Assembly (NCBI GenBank): GCA_963719485.1
Contig: OY970387.1
Coordinates: forward strand, 4,154,001-4,218,000
Source: Bog-473 sp963719485
GTDB taxonomy: Bacteria > Actinomycetota > Acidimicrobiia > Acidimicrobiales > RAAP-2
DNA: 64,000 nt
Direction of reading: 5' to 3'
A program made the translations under genes and the position numbers. Shown piece after piece: positions 55,227-62,949 of the stretch; the first letter of the stretch is position 1, and every line of letters begins with the position of its first letter. Under the pieces are notes generated by a model. It saw nothing but the letters and a program-made list of their open reading frames with translations. It did not search any database and was not told the DNA's origin.

Positions 55227-56945
55227 ATGAGGTACAAACTGAACGCAGCGTTCCCGGTGATTGAGCAATTGCGCGGCGGCCCTCCTCGTCTCATGGTTCG
55301 AGATCTGGCCGCTGGGATCACTGTGGCTGCACTCTTGGTTCCCCAGGGTATGGCGTATGCCGAGCTCGCTGGTCTCCCGGCGGTCAACGGACTGTACGCG
55401 AGCTTCGTACCGATCCTGGCCTACGCGCTGTTCGGCACTTCCCGACAGCTGGCTCTCGGACCGACAGCGACCGTTGCCGTCTTGACGGCGACCGTGATCG
55501 AGCCCCTGAGTCACGGGAGCGCGACCCTCGCGCTCGCCCTGGGCGCGACGCTCGCTCTGCTCGTTGGCGGTATCTGCATCCTCGGGGGCCTTCTACGCGC
55601 GGGGTTCGTGGTGAATTTCCTGTCGCAACCAGTTCTTTCGGGCTACGTCACTGGGGCAGCACTGGTGATCGCGGCCAGCCAACTGGGGAAAATTCTGGGT
55701 TACAGCGTCAACGGGGAAACGTTCTTCCAGCTTGTTGGCAACGCGATCGCCAACCTCGGCAAGGTACAAGGTCTCACGGTGCTGGTTGCGGCATTGTCAA
55801 TCGTGTCCATGGTGCTCTTGCGTCGGTTCGCTCCGCGCTCGCCTGCGGCGCTCATTGTCGTCGCACTGGCCATCACGGCCGCGAGCTTGTTCGACCTGTC
55901 CGCCCACGGCGTGGCCGTGACCGGTACGGTTCCGAACGGCCTGCCCACCTTGAAGGTCCCAAAAGTCGGGATCCACGACCTCGGCAGCCTGGCGTTCAGC
56001 TCGTTGGGGGTTGCGCTGGTGTGTTATGTCGAATCGATCGCCGTTGCCAAGGCCATGGCAGACCGAGTTGGTTATGCGGTCGACCCCAACCGAGAGCTTG
56101 TCGCGATCGGGGTGTCCAATGTGGGGGCCGGGCTCTTTCAGGGGTTTCCGGTCGATGGCAGCTTCTCCCGGACAGCTTCCGCGAGCGACGCCGGCGCTCG
56201 AACACAACTCAGTGGGGCCGTGGCCGCCGTCGCTGTCGGACTCACATTGCTCTTCCTGACACCGCTCTTCAAGAATCTGCCCGCGGCGACTCTCGGGGCA
56301 GTTGTGATCGTCGCCGTGAGCGGACTCTTCGATATTTCCGGATTGCGCCGCGCCTGGCAGATTCGACGCGAAGACTTCGTGATGGGGCTCGTTGCGCTCA
56401 TCGGTGTCCTAGCCCTTGGTGTTCTCGAGGGCCTGCTCATCGCCGTGGGAGTCTCGCTGGTGGCTCTCGTCTACCACGCCACCTTGCCGCATCGGGCGGT
56501 GCTCGGGTACGTCCCCGACGACGACTCGTTTCGAGACGTCGAACGCGTTGACGGTGTCGTCACAACTCCAGGAGTCATCGTGTACCGTTTCGACGCTCCG
56601 CTGTTCTTCGCGAATTGCCGTCGGCTTCGCGACGACATCCTGGAACTCGTCACAGCGGCGCCGGACCCGGTCGACACCGTGGTGCTCGACGCCGGCGCCA
56701 TCACCTTCCTCGATACCACGGGATCGTCGGTTATCCTGCAGCTCCTGGAACGGCTCGCCCAGCTCAACGTCAGGCTGGTCGTCGCCCGGGCCCACGGGCA
56801 AGTGCGTCATGTCATGGGTACATCTGGGGTTGCAGCCGTGTTGGGCCCCGCCGGAGTCGTCGCCACTGTACGAGCCGCCATGGAGTCTCGTCATGACCGA
56901 GCTGATCGCTCCGAGCGGCCCGATGAGCCCTATGAGATCGACTAG
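55227..56945 (+). CDS. SulP-family anion transporter with STAS domain
   Basis: A 572-aa protein starting at 55227 (GAAGG Shine-Dalgarno; the frame opens at 55131). About 12 hydrophobic helices are seen, with VPQGMAYAELAGLPAVNGLYASF and TSRQLALGPTATVAV near the N-terminus and VSNVGAGLFQGFPVDGSFSRTA later. A C-terminal STAS domain follows (DTVVLDAGAITFLDTTGSSVI). The family carries sulfate, bicarbonate or other anions. No shared-regulon site is seen in its 289-bp upstream gap. Confidence 0.92.
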   Translation: MRYKLNAAFPVIEQLRGGPPRLMVRDLAAGITVAALLVPQGMAYAELAGLPAVNGLYASFVPILAYALFGTSRQLALGPTATVAVLTATVIEPLSHGSATLALALGATLALLVGGICILGGLLRAGFVVNFLSQPVLSGYVTGAALVIAASQLGKILGYSVNGETFFQLVGNAIANLGKVQGLTVLVAALSIVSMVLLRRFAPRSPAALIVVALAITAASLFDLSAHGVAVTGTVPNGLPTLKVPKVGIHDLGSLAFSSLGVALVCYVESIAVAKAMADRVGYAVDPNRELVAIGVSNVGAGLFQGFPVDGSFSRTASASDAGARTQLSGAVAAVAVGLTLLFLTPLFKNLPAATLGAVVIVAVSGLFDISGLRRAWQIRREDFVMGLVALIGVLALGVLEGLLIAVGVSLVALVYHATLPHRAVLGYVPDDDSFRDVERVDGVVTTPGVIVYRFDAPLFFANCRRLRDDILELVTAAPDPVDTVVLDAGAITFLDTTGSSVILQLLERLAQLNVRLVVARAHGQVRHVMGTSGVAAVLGPAGVVATVRAAMESRHDRADRSERPDEPYEID

Positions 56946-57043
56946 TTCGAGGCCGTTTGCTTCGGCACCACCCGCCTCATCATGCGACGTCCGACGCCAC
57001 AAGCCGGCGGGCCCCGTTTTTCATGGCTCGCATCGCCCTCCGA

Positions 57044-57090
57044 ATCACCCTTTGTGGGGTGATGACGCAACCACACCCCCATCGCATACT
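57044..57090 (+). promoter_or_regulatory. Shared-regulon promoter (site D)
   Basis: ATCACCC-N6-GGGTGAT (57044-57063), GAC, 18 nt, then CATACT (57085-57090). It lies upstream of the DUF6325-SHOCT operon with an untranslated leader of about 150 nt before 57249. The leader contains a 39-codon frame (57113-57232) without a good ribosome site. From 56946 to 57043 no other feature is seen. Confidence 0.72.
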
Positions 57091-57248
57091 GAGAGAGTCA
57101 TTCCGAGTCCTGATGCACAGCATGAAACTGGACAACGAGTGGACCGTACGCCACGGACAAGCGCGAGCCGGAGCACGATCCGAATGGACCTGGCCAACCA
57201 CATCTAGCCCGTCCGTCCGAATCATCGAGTGAGAAACGGAGACACACC

Positions 57249-57701
57249 ATGGCCGACAACGAGTTGGACGAACTGGGGCCAGTCGATTACCTGGTGGTCG
57301 AGTTCCCACCCGGCCAGTCCCACTTCACCGGAGACATGGCAACCGAACTGGCCAAGCTCGTCGACGCAGGAACTGTCCGCCTCTTGGACCTCTTGATCGT
57401 GGCCAAGGACGAGAACGGACAAATTGACGGCAAGGAGATTGAGGACCTCGACAAGCTCGACGAACTCCGCAGAGCCGAAACGCAGCTGGCCGACCTATTG
57501 GCTGCGGAGGACATCGTGAACCTGGCGGCGGCGATGAAACCGGGGACTGTGGCGGGAGTGCTCGTTTGGGAGAACTCCTGGGCCGCACCGTTTGCCTCTG
57601 CCGCTCGCCGCTCCGGCGGTCAGCTCATCGCCAACGGACGCATTCCGATCCAAGCCATCCTCGCCGCTCTCGAAGCGGACGAGGTAACCCAAGGAGGTTG
57701 A
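57249..57701 (+). CDS. DUF6325-family protein
   Basis: A 150-aa soluble protein: LGPVDYLVVEFPPGQ, then KLVDAGTVRLLDLLIVAKDENG and GTVAGVLVWENSWAAPFASAARRSGGQLIANGRIP, the DUF6325/DUF1269-like pattern. Function unknown; such proteins occur with SHOCT and PLDc_N proteins in actinobacteria. The SD is GGAGACACACC-type, weak. It is the first gene of a compact group of five. Confidence 0.85.
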   Translation: MADNELDELGPVDYLVVEFPPGQSHFTGDMATELAKLVDAGTVRLLDLLIVAKDENGQIDGKEIEDLDKLDELRRAETQLADLLAAEDIVNLAAAMKPGTVAGVLVWENSWAAPFASAARRSGGQLIANGRIPIQAILAALEADEVTQGG

Positions 57702-57702
57702 G

Positions 57703-57882
57703 ATGCCGCTTCGACCTGCCCGCGCCGCCCGCAGAGGCGTCATCGGTGCTCCCGTTGCCCGCACCGCCGCCGTGGTGGGAACCGCGGCCGTCGTCGCCCA
57801 CGGAGTAAACCGCCGGCACGACCGACGCGAAGATCGAAGAGATGACCGCCAGGACCGAAGGGAAGATCGTCGCGATCGCTGA
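57703..57882 (+). CDS. Small membrane-associated basic protein
   Basis: A 59-aa protein too short for many gene callers. The ATG at 57703 overlaps nothing and follows AAGGAGG by a short gap (CCCAAGGAGGTTGAG). Residues 1-35 are Arg/Ala-rich with a hydrophobic stretch GVIGAPVARTAAVVGTAAVV; the tail is a repetitive Asp-Arg-Glu block (DRREDRRDDRQDRRED). It sits between the DUF6325 and SHOCT genes in the same operon. The strong ribosome site supports it being real. Confidence 0.75.
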   Translation: MPLRPARAARRGVIGAPVARTAAVVGTAAVVAHGVNRRHDRREDRRDDRQDRREDRRDR

Positions 57883-57917
57883 CGAACAACTGGAACGAGA
57901 AGTTAGGAGGTAATGCC

Positions 57918-58187
57918 ATGGGAATGGTGCGTCGCAGGACTCGCCGCAGGACCATGATGGTCGCCGGAGGCATGGCCTACGCAGCAGGCCGGAACCGCGC
58001 CCCCCAAGAAGAGGCCTATCAGGACGAGGCGGCATATGCCGAGCCGCCGCCCCCCGCTCCTCCGTCACCGGCACCGAGCGCCGACGATGCAGCCGGCGAA
58101 TTGGAGCGCCTCGCTTCCCTGCACGAGTCGGGTGCCCTCTCCGACGAGGAATTCGCCGCCGCCAAGCAGAAGGTCCTCGGCGCCTAG
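57918..58187 (+). CDS. SHOCT-domain protein
   Basis: An 89-aa protein with TTAGGAGG before the ATG. A basic N-terminus (MGMVRRRTRRRTMMVAGG) leads into a short hydrophobic part, a Pro-rich linker (AEPPPPAPPSPAPS) and a C-terminal SHOCT module (GELERLASLHESGALSDEEFAAAKQKV, split by position 58-86). The same C-terminal module ends the protein at 51408, which supports a shared role. Confidence 0.86.
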   Translation: MGMVRRRTRRRTMMVAGGMAYAAGRNRAPQEEAYQDEAAYAEPPPPAPPSPAPSADDAAGELERLASLHESGALSDEEFAAAKQKVLGA

Positions 58188-58213
58188 CGTCGCCCAAACC
58201 AAGAGGAGCATTC

Positions 58214-58642
58214 ATGGTCGAGCACCCTCGCGCCGCCACCTTGCGGCGTGCCATCGAGATCTTCATCTCACCCACTGACGACAACATCGCGAGCCTGGAT
58301 CAGTTGCTCACTGACCATGCGACCGTGTGGACGCCGAACATGCTGGCCGTAGACCTGTCGGATCTTCAGAAACACCTTGCCTTTCGCGAATCGGCCTTCT
58401 CCGATGTCGACATCCAGTTCGATACTTTGGACGTCTTCGGGAGCCGCGGACTCGCCGAATTCCGCGTGACCGGGATTTTCTCCGGGCCCTTCGTCATCGA
58501 AGAGGCGGTGGTGATCGAGCCCAATCAACACAACCTTCTCCTCGGTGCGGCGGCAGTTGCCGACTTCGAGCAGACGAAGATCAAGGCCGTGCGGGCGTAC
58601 TTCGACGACTCAAGCCTTCTCGAACAGATGCTCGCGACCTGA
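58214..58642 (+). CDS. SnoaL/NTF2-like protein
   Basis: A 142-aa protein with a cone-shaped alpha+beta pattern typical of SnoaL/NTF2-like folds: N-terminal helix (LRRAIEIFI), LDQLLTDHATVWTPN, DVDIQFDTLDVFGSRGLAEFRVTGIFSGPF and a final IKAVRAYFDDSSLLEQM. Ligand or activity is unknown. It follows the SHOCT gene by 26 bp with AAGAGGAG upstream. Confidence 0.75.
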   Translation: MVEHPRAATLRRAIEIFISPTDDNIASLDQLLTDHATVWTPNMLAVDLSDLQKHLAFRESAFSDVDIQFDTLDVFGSRGLAEFRVTGIFSGPFVIEEAVVIEPNQHNLLLGAAAVADFEQTKIKAVRAYFDDSSLLEQMLAT

Positions 58643-58647
58643 GCGGC

Positions 58648-59085
58648 ATGCCGGCCGGAGCGGTGGTCGACCCCTACCGCATCGAATTTGAGGACGAGCC
58701 GGACCCGAGGGATCTCGCTCTCCTGGAGGATCGCATGGCGCAGGCCGCCGTTGAGGCTGCCGGTGTCGGCGACGAGAGGGAGTTCGCGGTTCTTGTACGC
58801 AAAGACGGAGGGATCGTCGCCGGAGCGTCCGGCACCATGTGGGGCGGGGGCTGTCAGCTTCATGTCGTGTGGGTCGACAAGACACGGAGGAATGCTGGCC
58901 TCGGGCGAGCGTTGATGGCAGAGGTCGAGCACGAAGCACGACTCCGCGGCTGCCGGCTTGTCATGGGCTTGACCTATGACGTCTTGATCGCCGACTTCTA
59001 CGACCGCTTGGGCTATCGAACGATTGGCGTGCTGGAGAATTGCCCGGCTGGCACGACAACGCGTTGGTATTGCAAGGACCTCTAG
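58648..59085 (+). CDS. GNAT-family acetyltransferase
   Basis: A 145-aa protein starting at 58648, 5 bp after the previous stop; an earlier frame opens at 58327 within the preceding gene. The GNAT acetyl-CoA loop reads VDKTRRNAGLGRALMAEVE, followed by GLTYDVLIADFYDRLGYRTIG, a standard C-terminal GNAT pattern. Substrate unknown. Last gene of the five-gene group. Confidence 0.88.
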   Translation: MPAGAVVDPYRIEFEDEPDPRDLALLEDRMAQAAVEAAGVGDEREFAVLVRKDGGIVAGASGTMWGGGCQLHVVWVDKTRRNAGLGRALMAEVEHEARLRGCRLVMGLTYDVLIADFYDRLGYRTIGVLENCPAGTTTRWYCKDL

Positions 59086-59143
59086 CGGGTCACTCTGTCC
59101 GGTCCGTCACGAGGTGCCTCGCCGCCACGGGAGTACGCCCTCT

Positions 59144-60355
59144 TCATAGATGTCGGTCCAGGAGGTCCCAAGTGAGCCCGTCGGGAACCCCGGGAGTCCG
59201 ACGGTGATAACTGACCCGCAGAACGGAATCGGGATCGACTTCGACCGGATCGGAGAGGACCCACACCGAGGTCGCCCAGCTCGACGCCGGCCACCTCCAC
59301 GGGTCGAGGGTATGGGAGATGCCCTCGTACAATTCGGCGCAAAACGTGAGGGCGATGCCGTTCACCTGGCCGGGTGGTTCCACGACGAGGTCGGCCGACG
59401 CATGCACTGATGGCTGGTCGAGGGTCGTGAGGTCCAACTTGACGAGCTCGACGGGCGGCCCGACCGGCGGCCACGTCGCGACAACCTCACCCTCGGTGAT
59501 GGTGTGCGTCGGCCCGGGAATCGCGGCTTCGAGCAGCGGGGTGAAGTCGATGTCGTAGAGCGCTCGCCATCGCTCCACCGCTGACCTGCCGAAGGCGCGC
59601 TGCATGACCTCGGCTTCGGGCAGCAAAATCGGGCGCGCGAACAGCGTGAGCGCATGCGGGATCATGCGGGCGTCCGGTTTCAGCAACCGAAGGCGGGCAT
59701 CGAGCGTGGTCTCGAGGATTTCCTCTTCGAGGGGCTCATTGCCGATGACTTCCGCCACGAGCAGGTCCGCCAGTTCGGGAAGCTCAGTAACGCGCGACCA
59801 GCCGGAGAGCAAGGTGACCTGGTCTCCTACCCCGTTGACCCTGAACACCTTCTCAGCGACTTCTGCGATGTCGCTGGCTTCGACCGTATAGACGTGGCGG
59901 GCACCGGCCCGGGCAGCCGCCAAGGCGAGGACTCCGCTCCCGGTACCGATGTCGAGCACCACATCATCCGGACGAACTGCTGCTGCCAGGGCGGCCAGGT
60001 AGTCACCGGTCCTGCGCTCGTCGTGGAGCATGCGAGCGTGTTCCACCGGGTCAGCCCATCCGCTCGTCGGCGCCCTCTCGGCGTCAGGTGAGACAAGCGC
60101 GCTCTCTTCAATGAGCATGTTGAGAACGCTCAGAATCGGCGCGAAGTCCGTCGAGTGGGCGTGCTCACGCTCCAGCCGGTCAATCGCCTCGCCTAGTCGC
60201 ATCGGTTGCCAGAAGAGGGCTAAGACGCTGAAGCCCCGCGGGCCGATATCGATGATCGTTCCCACTGGCGAGTCGACAAGGACGTGCCCAGCATGATCGC
60301 GTCGTGTGCGAAGCCCCGGTGCGAGCTGAAGGACCGAATCGGGTGAAAGCTTCAT
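59144..60355 (-). CDS. PRMT-like methyltransferase with PqqD-like N-terminal domain
   Basis: A 403-aa protein. Residues 1-90 look like a PqqD domain (QLAPGLRTRRDHAGHVLVDSP and FSVLALF). PqqD domains bind peptide substrates in RiPP pathways. The middle has EHARMLHDERRTGDYLAAL and the SAM site VVLDIGTGSGVLALAAARAGA. LLVAEVIGNEPLEEE follows in the place of the double-Glu loop of protein arginine methyltransferases. The C-terminal beta-barrel region also fits PRMTs. No precursor peptide is seen next to it. Confidence 0.8.
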   Translation of the reverse strand: MKLSPDSVLQLAPGLRTRRDHAGHVLVDSPVGTIIDIGPRGFSVLALFWQPMRLGEAIDRLEREHAHSTDFAPILSVLNMLIEESALVSPDAERAPTSGWADPVEHARMLHDERRTGDYLAALAAAVRPDDVVLDIGTGSGVLALAAARAGARHVYTVEASDIAEVAEKVFRVNGVGDQVTLLSGWSRVTELPELADLLVAEVIGNEPLEEEILETTLDARLRLLKPDARMIPHALTLFARPILLPEAEVMQRAFGRSAVERWRALYDIDFTPLLEAAIPGPTHTITEGEVVATWPPVGPPVELVKLDLTTLDQPSVHASADLVVEPPGQVNGIALTFCAELYEGISHTLDPWRWPASSWATSVWVLSDPVEVDPDSVLRVSYHRRTPGVPDGLTWDLLDRHL

Positions 60356-60456
60356 CTGCCACCCTATCTTTGGCCATCTCCGACAGCGTTTGCCATCCTG
60401 ACTGCGATTGTCGGTATTTGGAAGACGGACCCGCTACAAGGGCCGGGAATGACCGG

Positions 60457-60753
60457 TTATGTCAGCGCAATTACCTCGACCATCCGGATGTCGGGAGCAC
60501 CGGCGAGCAGTTCCGAAGCGACCTGGCCAAGCGCACTTGGGATCTCACCGTCCAGGTGTGCTTGTCTTGCCTCTTCGGTCTCGAAGGTATCGAAGATGCC
60601 GAAACTGGTGTCGCTGATCTTGAACGCATACCAGGTCACCGTGCCGCTCTCGGAGGCCGCAATGGCGCGACCCTCTTCCAAGAAAGCGCGCAGGTCCTCA
60701 CCCTTGCCGGATTGCGCTTCGAGTAGTGCGAGCAGTCCAAATCGAACCGTCAT
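60457..60753 (-). CDS. ABM-fold monooxygenase (quinol/antibiotic biosynthesis type)
   Basis: A 98-aa protein: VRFGLLALLEAQSGKGEDLRAFLEEG, then GTVTWYAFKISDTSFGIFDTFETEEARQAHLDGEIP. This is the dimeric ferredoxin-like ABM fold. Members act as quinol monooxygenases, heme or electrophile-detoxifying proteins. It lies 39 bp after the peroxiredoxin-like gene on the same strand, so it may share its transcript. Confidence 0.85.
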   Translation of the reverse strand: MTVRFGLLALLEAQSGKGEDLRAFLEEGRAIAASESGTVTWYAFKISDTSFGIFDTFETEEARQAHLDGEIPSALGQVASELLAGAPDIRMVEVIALT

Positions 60754-60792
60754 GGGAGCCTCTCTTTCGTTGAGTAGGGGGATGCCTGGTCT

Positions 60793-61461
60793 TCACAGGC
60801 CCAGGTCGTCGAATGCTGCGATGATGTCGCCCGCCTCCGAGCGGGTGGAGTAATCAGGATGAACGTCGATCCATCCCAGAGTCCGACCTGCATCGAGGAT
60901 GGCGGTGGCGGGCCAAGGCAGCGCTGTCGTCCCGTCCGCGTTGACGACCGCGAGGTCCAATCCCAACTGGAGCTGCGCCGCGCGTGCCTCCGACGAGGGC
61001 GCCGTAACGATCCCCATCATCCGAGCAAGGACGTTTCCAGGGTCGGAGAGCACCGCGAAGGCCAGATCGTTCTTCTGTTGCATCGTCAGCGATCCATCGG
61101 GTCGTTGCGGGCTCACTGCTACGAGGGGTACCCCCCGATCGGTCAGCGCCGGCAGAAGAGAGTTCTGGTAGTTCTTCAGGGCGATATTGCAATAAGGACA
61201 CCAGGCCCCGCGATAGAACACGACGACGGCGGGACGCCCACCAGTCGCCTCGCCCAGGGAAGTCTGCTCGCCGTCGGGGCCGATCAGTTCCACGTCAGGC
61301 AGTGTCGAGCCGACGGGGAGGATCCCAACTGGCTCTCCGAGGGTGGCGAGCGTCGATTGTTCACGCTCAAAGACGCCCATGTCTTCGTTCTGAGGTTGGG
61401 ACGCCATATGCGATCTCATGTCGGCTACCTGCTGGGCAATGGTCGATGTACGCAAAGACAT
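60793..61461 (-). CDS. Peroxiredoxin-like (AhpC/TSA) protein
   Basis: A 222-aa thioredoxin-fold protein. VVVFYRGAWCPYCNIALKNYQ carries a CxxC pair in the peroxidatic position, unlike the usual single Cys peroxiredoxin motif. A long helical N-terminus (about 60 aa) precedes. SPQRPDGSLTMQQKNDLAFAVLSDPGN is typical of the AhpC/TSA-like group. It likely reduces peroxides. A strong hairpin stands just upstream. Confidence 0.88.
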   Translation of the reverse strand: MSLRTSTIAQQVADMRSHMASQPQNEDMGVFEREQSTLATLGEPVGILPVGSTLPDVELIGPDGEQTSLGEATGGRPAVVVFYRGAWCPYCNIALKNYQNSLLPALTDRGVPLVAVSPQRPDGSLTMQQKNDLAFAVLSDPGNVLARMMGIVTAPSSEARAAQLQLGLDLAVVNADGTTALPWPATAILDAGRTLGWIDVHPDYSTRSEAGDIIAAFDDLGL

Positions 61462-61482
61462 TCCTCGTGTTCGAGGTTCAAC

Positions 61483-61517
61483 GCGAGGGCCGGGAGCGTG
61501 ATGCTCCCGGCCCTCGC
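61483..61517 (-). terminator. Strong GC-rich hairpin after the beta-propeller gene
   Basis: Fifteen base pairs, GCGAGGGCCGGGAGC (61483-61497) against GCTCCCGGCCCTCGC (61503-61517), with a 5-nt loop. It follows the stop of the beta-propeller gene. No T-run follows, as is common in actinobacterial terminators. Confidence 0.7.
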
Positions 61518-61532
61518 AGTGAGATAATGCTG

Positions 61533-62720
61533 CTAGGACCCTGTGGTGACGATCCCGGACGGTGCGGCGCCCGCGGGGAGCGCAACAGGCGAGCTCGGAA
61601 GCTCTGTGAGGTTTCCGCCGTTCACGGCGAAGGCACCCACGGCGCCGACTCGGCTCTCGTCCACGTACAGCGTCCGACCGTCGTTGCTCAGACGGGCGTC
61701 GACGGCGCCCACGCCGCCGGTGCTGCTCACCGGCGTACTGCCCAAGAGCGTCAGGGACCCGTCTGTCGCGATCGAGTACCGGGAAATCTCACCCGAACCG
61801 GTGTTGACGGTGAACAGGAACTGGCCGTCGTGAGTGATCTCGATCCAACACGGCGCCGTCTGGTTGTCCGCAAAGGGACTCGACCCGATCGACGTCAACG
61901 AGCCGTTGGACGCGACGTTGAACGCCGAGATGGTCCCGGTTCCGGCCCCGACGTTGTGGGCGTTGGAGACGAACAGCTGCTGGGGATTCGTGGGCCGGAA
62001 CTCGCTGCCGAAGGGTCCAAGACCCTGTGCGGACGAAGGGGATCCGGGAGCAGCCGTCAGAAGGCCATCTGCCCCGACAACGAAGCTGTCGATCAACGAT
62101 GAACCGATTTCGGCGCCCGCCAGGTTTGTGCCGGTCGAGTTGAAGAGCACGTCGCCCGGGTCGGAACCGTCGGGAAGCGACACGGTCGAGTTCGCCAGCG
62201 GGTCGAGATGTCCACCTGGGTTCAGGGTGAACCCGGTGTAGTTCGGTCCCGCTCCACCAAGATTGGAATTGGCGACATAGACAAGGTTGTCGTGCACCGC
62301 GATACTTACCGGGGCAGGACCACCGGACGAGACCACTCCAGTCGGGACCAGCTTCAGACTGCCGTTCGGCTTGATCTGCAGGACCGAAATCTGGTTGCTG
62401 CCGGCGTCAGCGGCGAGGAGATAGCGGCCGTCGCTGCTGACCTGGATCGCACCCTGCGAACCCAGCCCTCCTCCGGTACCCGCGCCGCCGGCGATGAAGG
62501 GTGAACCAGCGAGCGGTGTCAACGAGCCGTCCACGTGCCGATCGAAGCCGCTGACTGTGTTTGTTCCCGTGGTGTTGTCGTCGACGTAGACGTGGCCGAC
62601 CACTGGAGAGGGAGGGGCTGCATTGGCCGTCCCGGCGCCCAGCGTGCCGAGAAGACCGACGCCACCGAGTGTTGCGACGCCGAGCGTAAGATTCACGGCC
62701 CTTTTGATGTGCTTTCGCAT
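61533..62720 (-). CDS. Secreted beta-propeller (lactonase-like) protein
   Basis: A 395-aa protein from the ATG at 62720, which has GGAGG 11 bases upstream; the frame opens at 62771. A Sec signal peptide is clear: MRKHIKRAV, hydrophobic core with TLGGVGLLGTL, then AGTANAA as the cleavage region. Repeated blades (VSSDGRYLLAADAGSNQISVLQI, FTVNTGSGEISRYSI, LSNDGRTLYVDES) match the 7-bladed YVTN/lactonase propeller. Substrate unknown. It is divergent from a TetR gene. Confidence 0.85.
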   Translation of the reverse strand: MRKHIKRAVNLTLGVATLGGVGLLGTLGAGTANAAPPSPVVGHVYVDDNTTGTNTVSGFDRHVDGSLTPLAGSPFIAGGAGTGGGLGSQGAIQVSSDGRYLLAADAGSNQISVLQIKPNGSLKLVPTGVVSSGGPAPVSIAVHDNLVYVANSNLGGAGPNYTGFTLNPGGHLDPLANSTVSLPDGSDPGDVLFNSTGTNLAGAEIGSSLIDSFVVGADGLLTAAPGSPSSAQGLGPFGSEFRPTNPQQLFVSNAHNVGAGTGTISAFNVASNGSLTSIGSSPFADNQTAPCWIEITHDGQFLFTVNTGSGEISRYSIATDGSLTLLGSTPVSSTGGVGAVDARLSNDGRTLYVDESRVGAVGAFAVNGGNLTELPSSPVALPAGAAPSGIVTTGS

Positions 62721-62805
62721 TCTGTTCTTGACCTCCATCGGGGTTTGAGGGGTACGAGCTACCCGACACATGTACTGTCTCCGTACTCACGAAAGCGTTA
62801 CATCC

Positions 62806-62825
62806 CAGACGGACCGGTCTGTCTG
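62806..62825. promoter_or_regulatory. Palindrome near the beta-propeller promoter
   Basis: CAGACGGACC-GGTCTGTCTG is a 20-bp palindrome with one mismatch pair. It resembles the GTCTGT/ACAGAC arms at 62924 and may bind the same TetR protein. Confidence 0.6.
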
Positions 62826-62885
62826 TTTCCACACTCGTCCACAGGACAGAAGGACCCTATGAACAGGGCCTCTGACGAAGCCTGG

Positions 62886-62916
62886 GCAGAAATATTGGCC
62901 TCGAGAATATTTCTGC
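62886..62916. repeat. Perfect 11-bp inverted repeat upstream of the TetR gene
   Basis: GCAGAAATATT (62886-62896) and AATATTTCTGC (62906-62916) are exact inverted arms around a 9-bp spacer. Possible second operator or hairpin; no T-run follows. Confidence 0.8.
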
Positions 62917-62923
62917 AGATCGT

Positions 62924-62937
62924 ACAGACTGGTCTGT
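62924..62937. promoter_or_regulatory. Candidate TetR operator
   Basis: ACAGAC-TG-GTCTGT is a perfect palindrome 12 bp before the TetR start codon, a typical autoregulatory position. Confidence 0.65.
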
Positions 62938-62949
62938 TAACCTCAGTCC

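Noticed and set aside
56957..57232. 91-codon plus-strand frame before the DUF6325 gene
   Set aside because: It would run through promoter site D and has low-complexity His/Arg/Ser sequence; only its last 39 codons are considered, as a finding.
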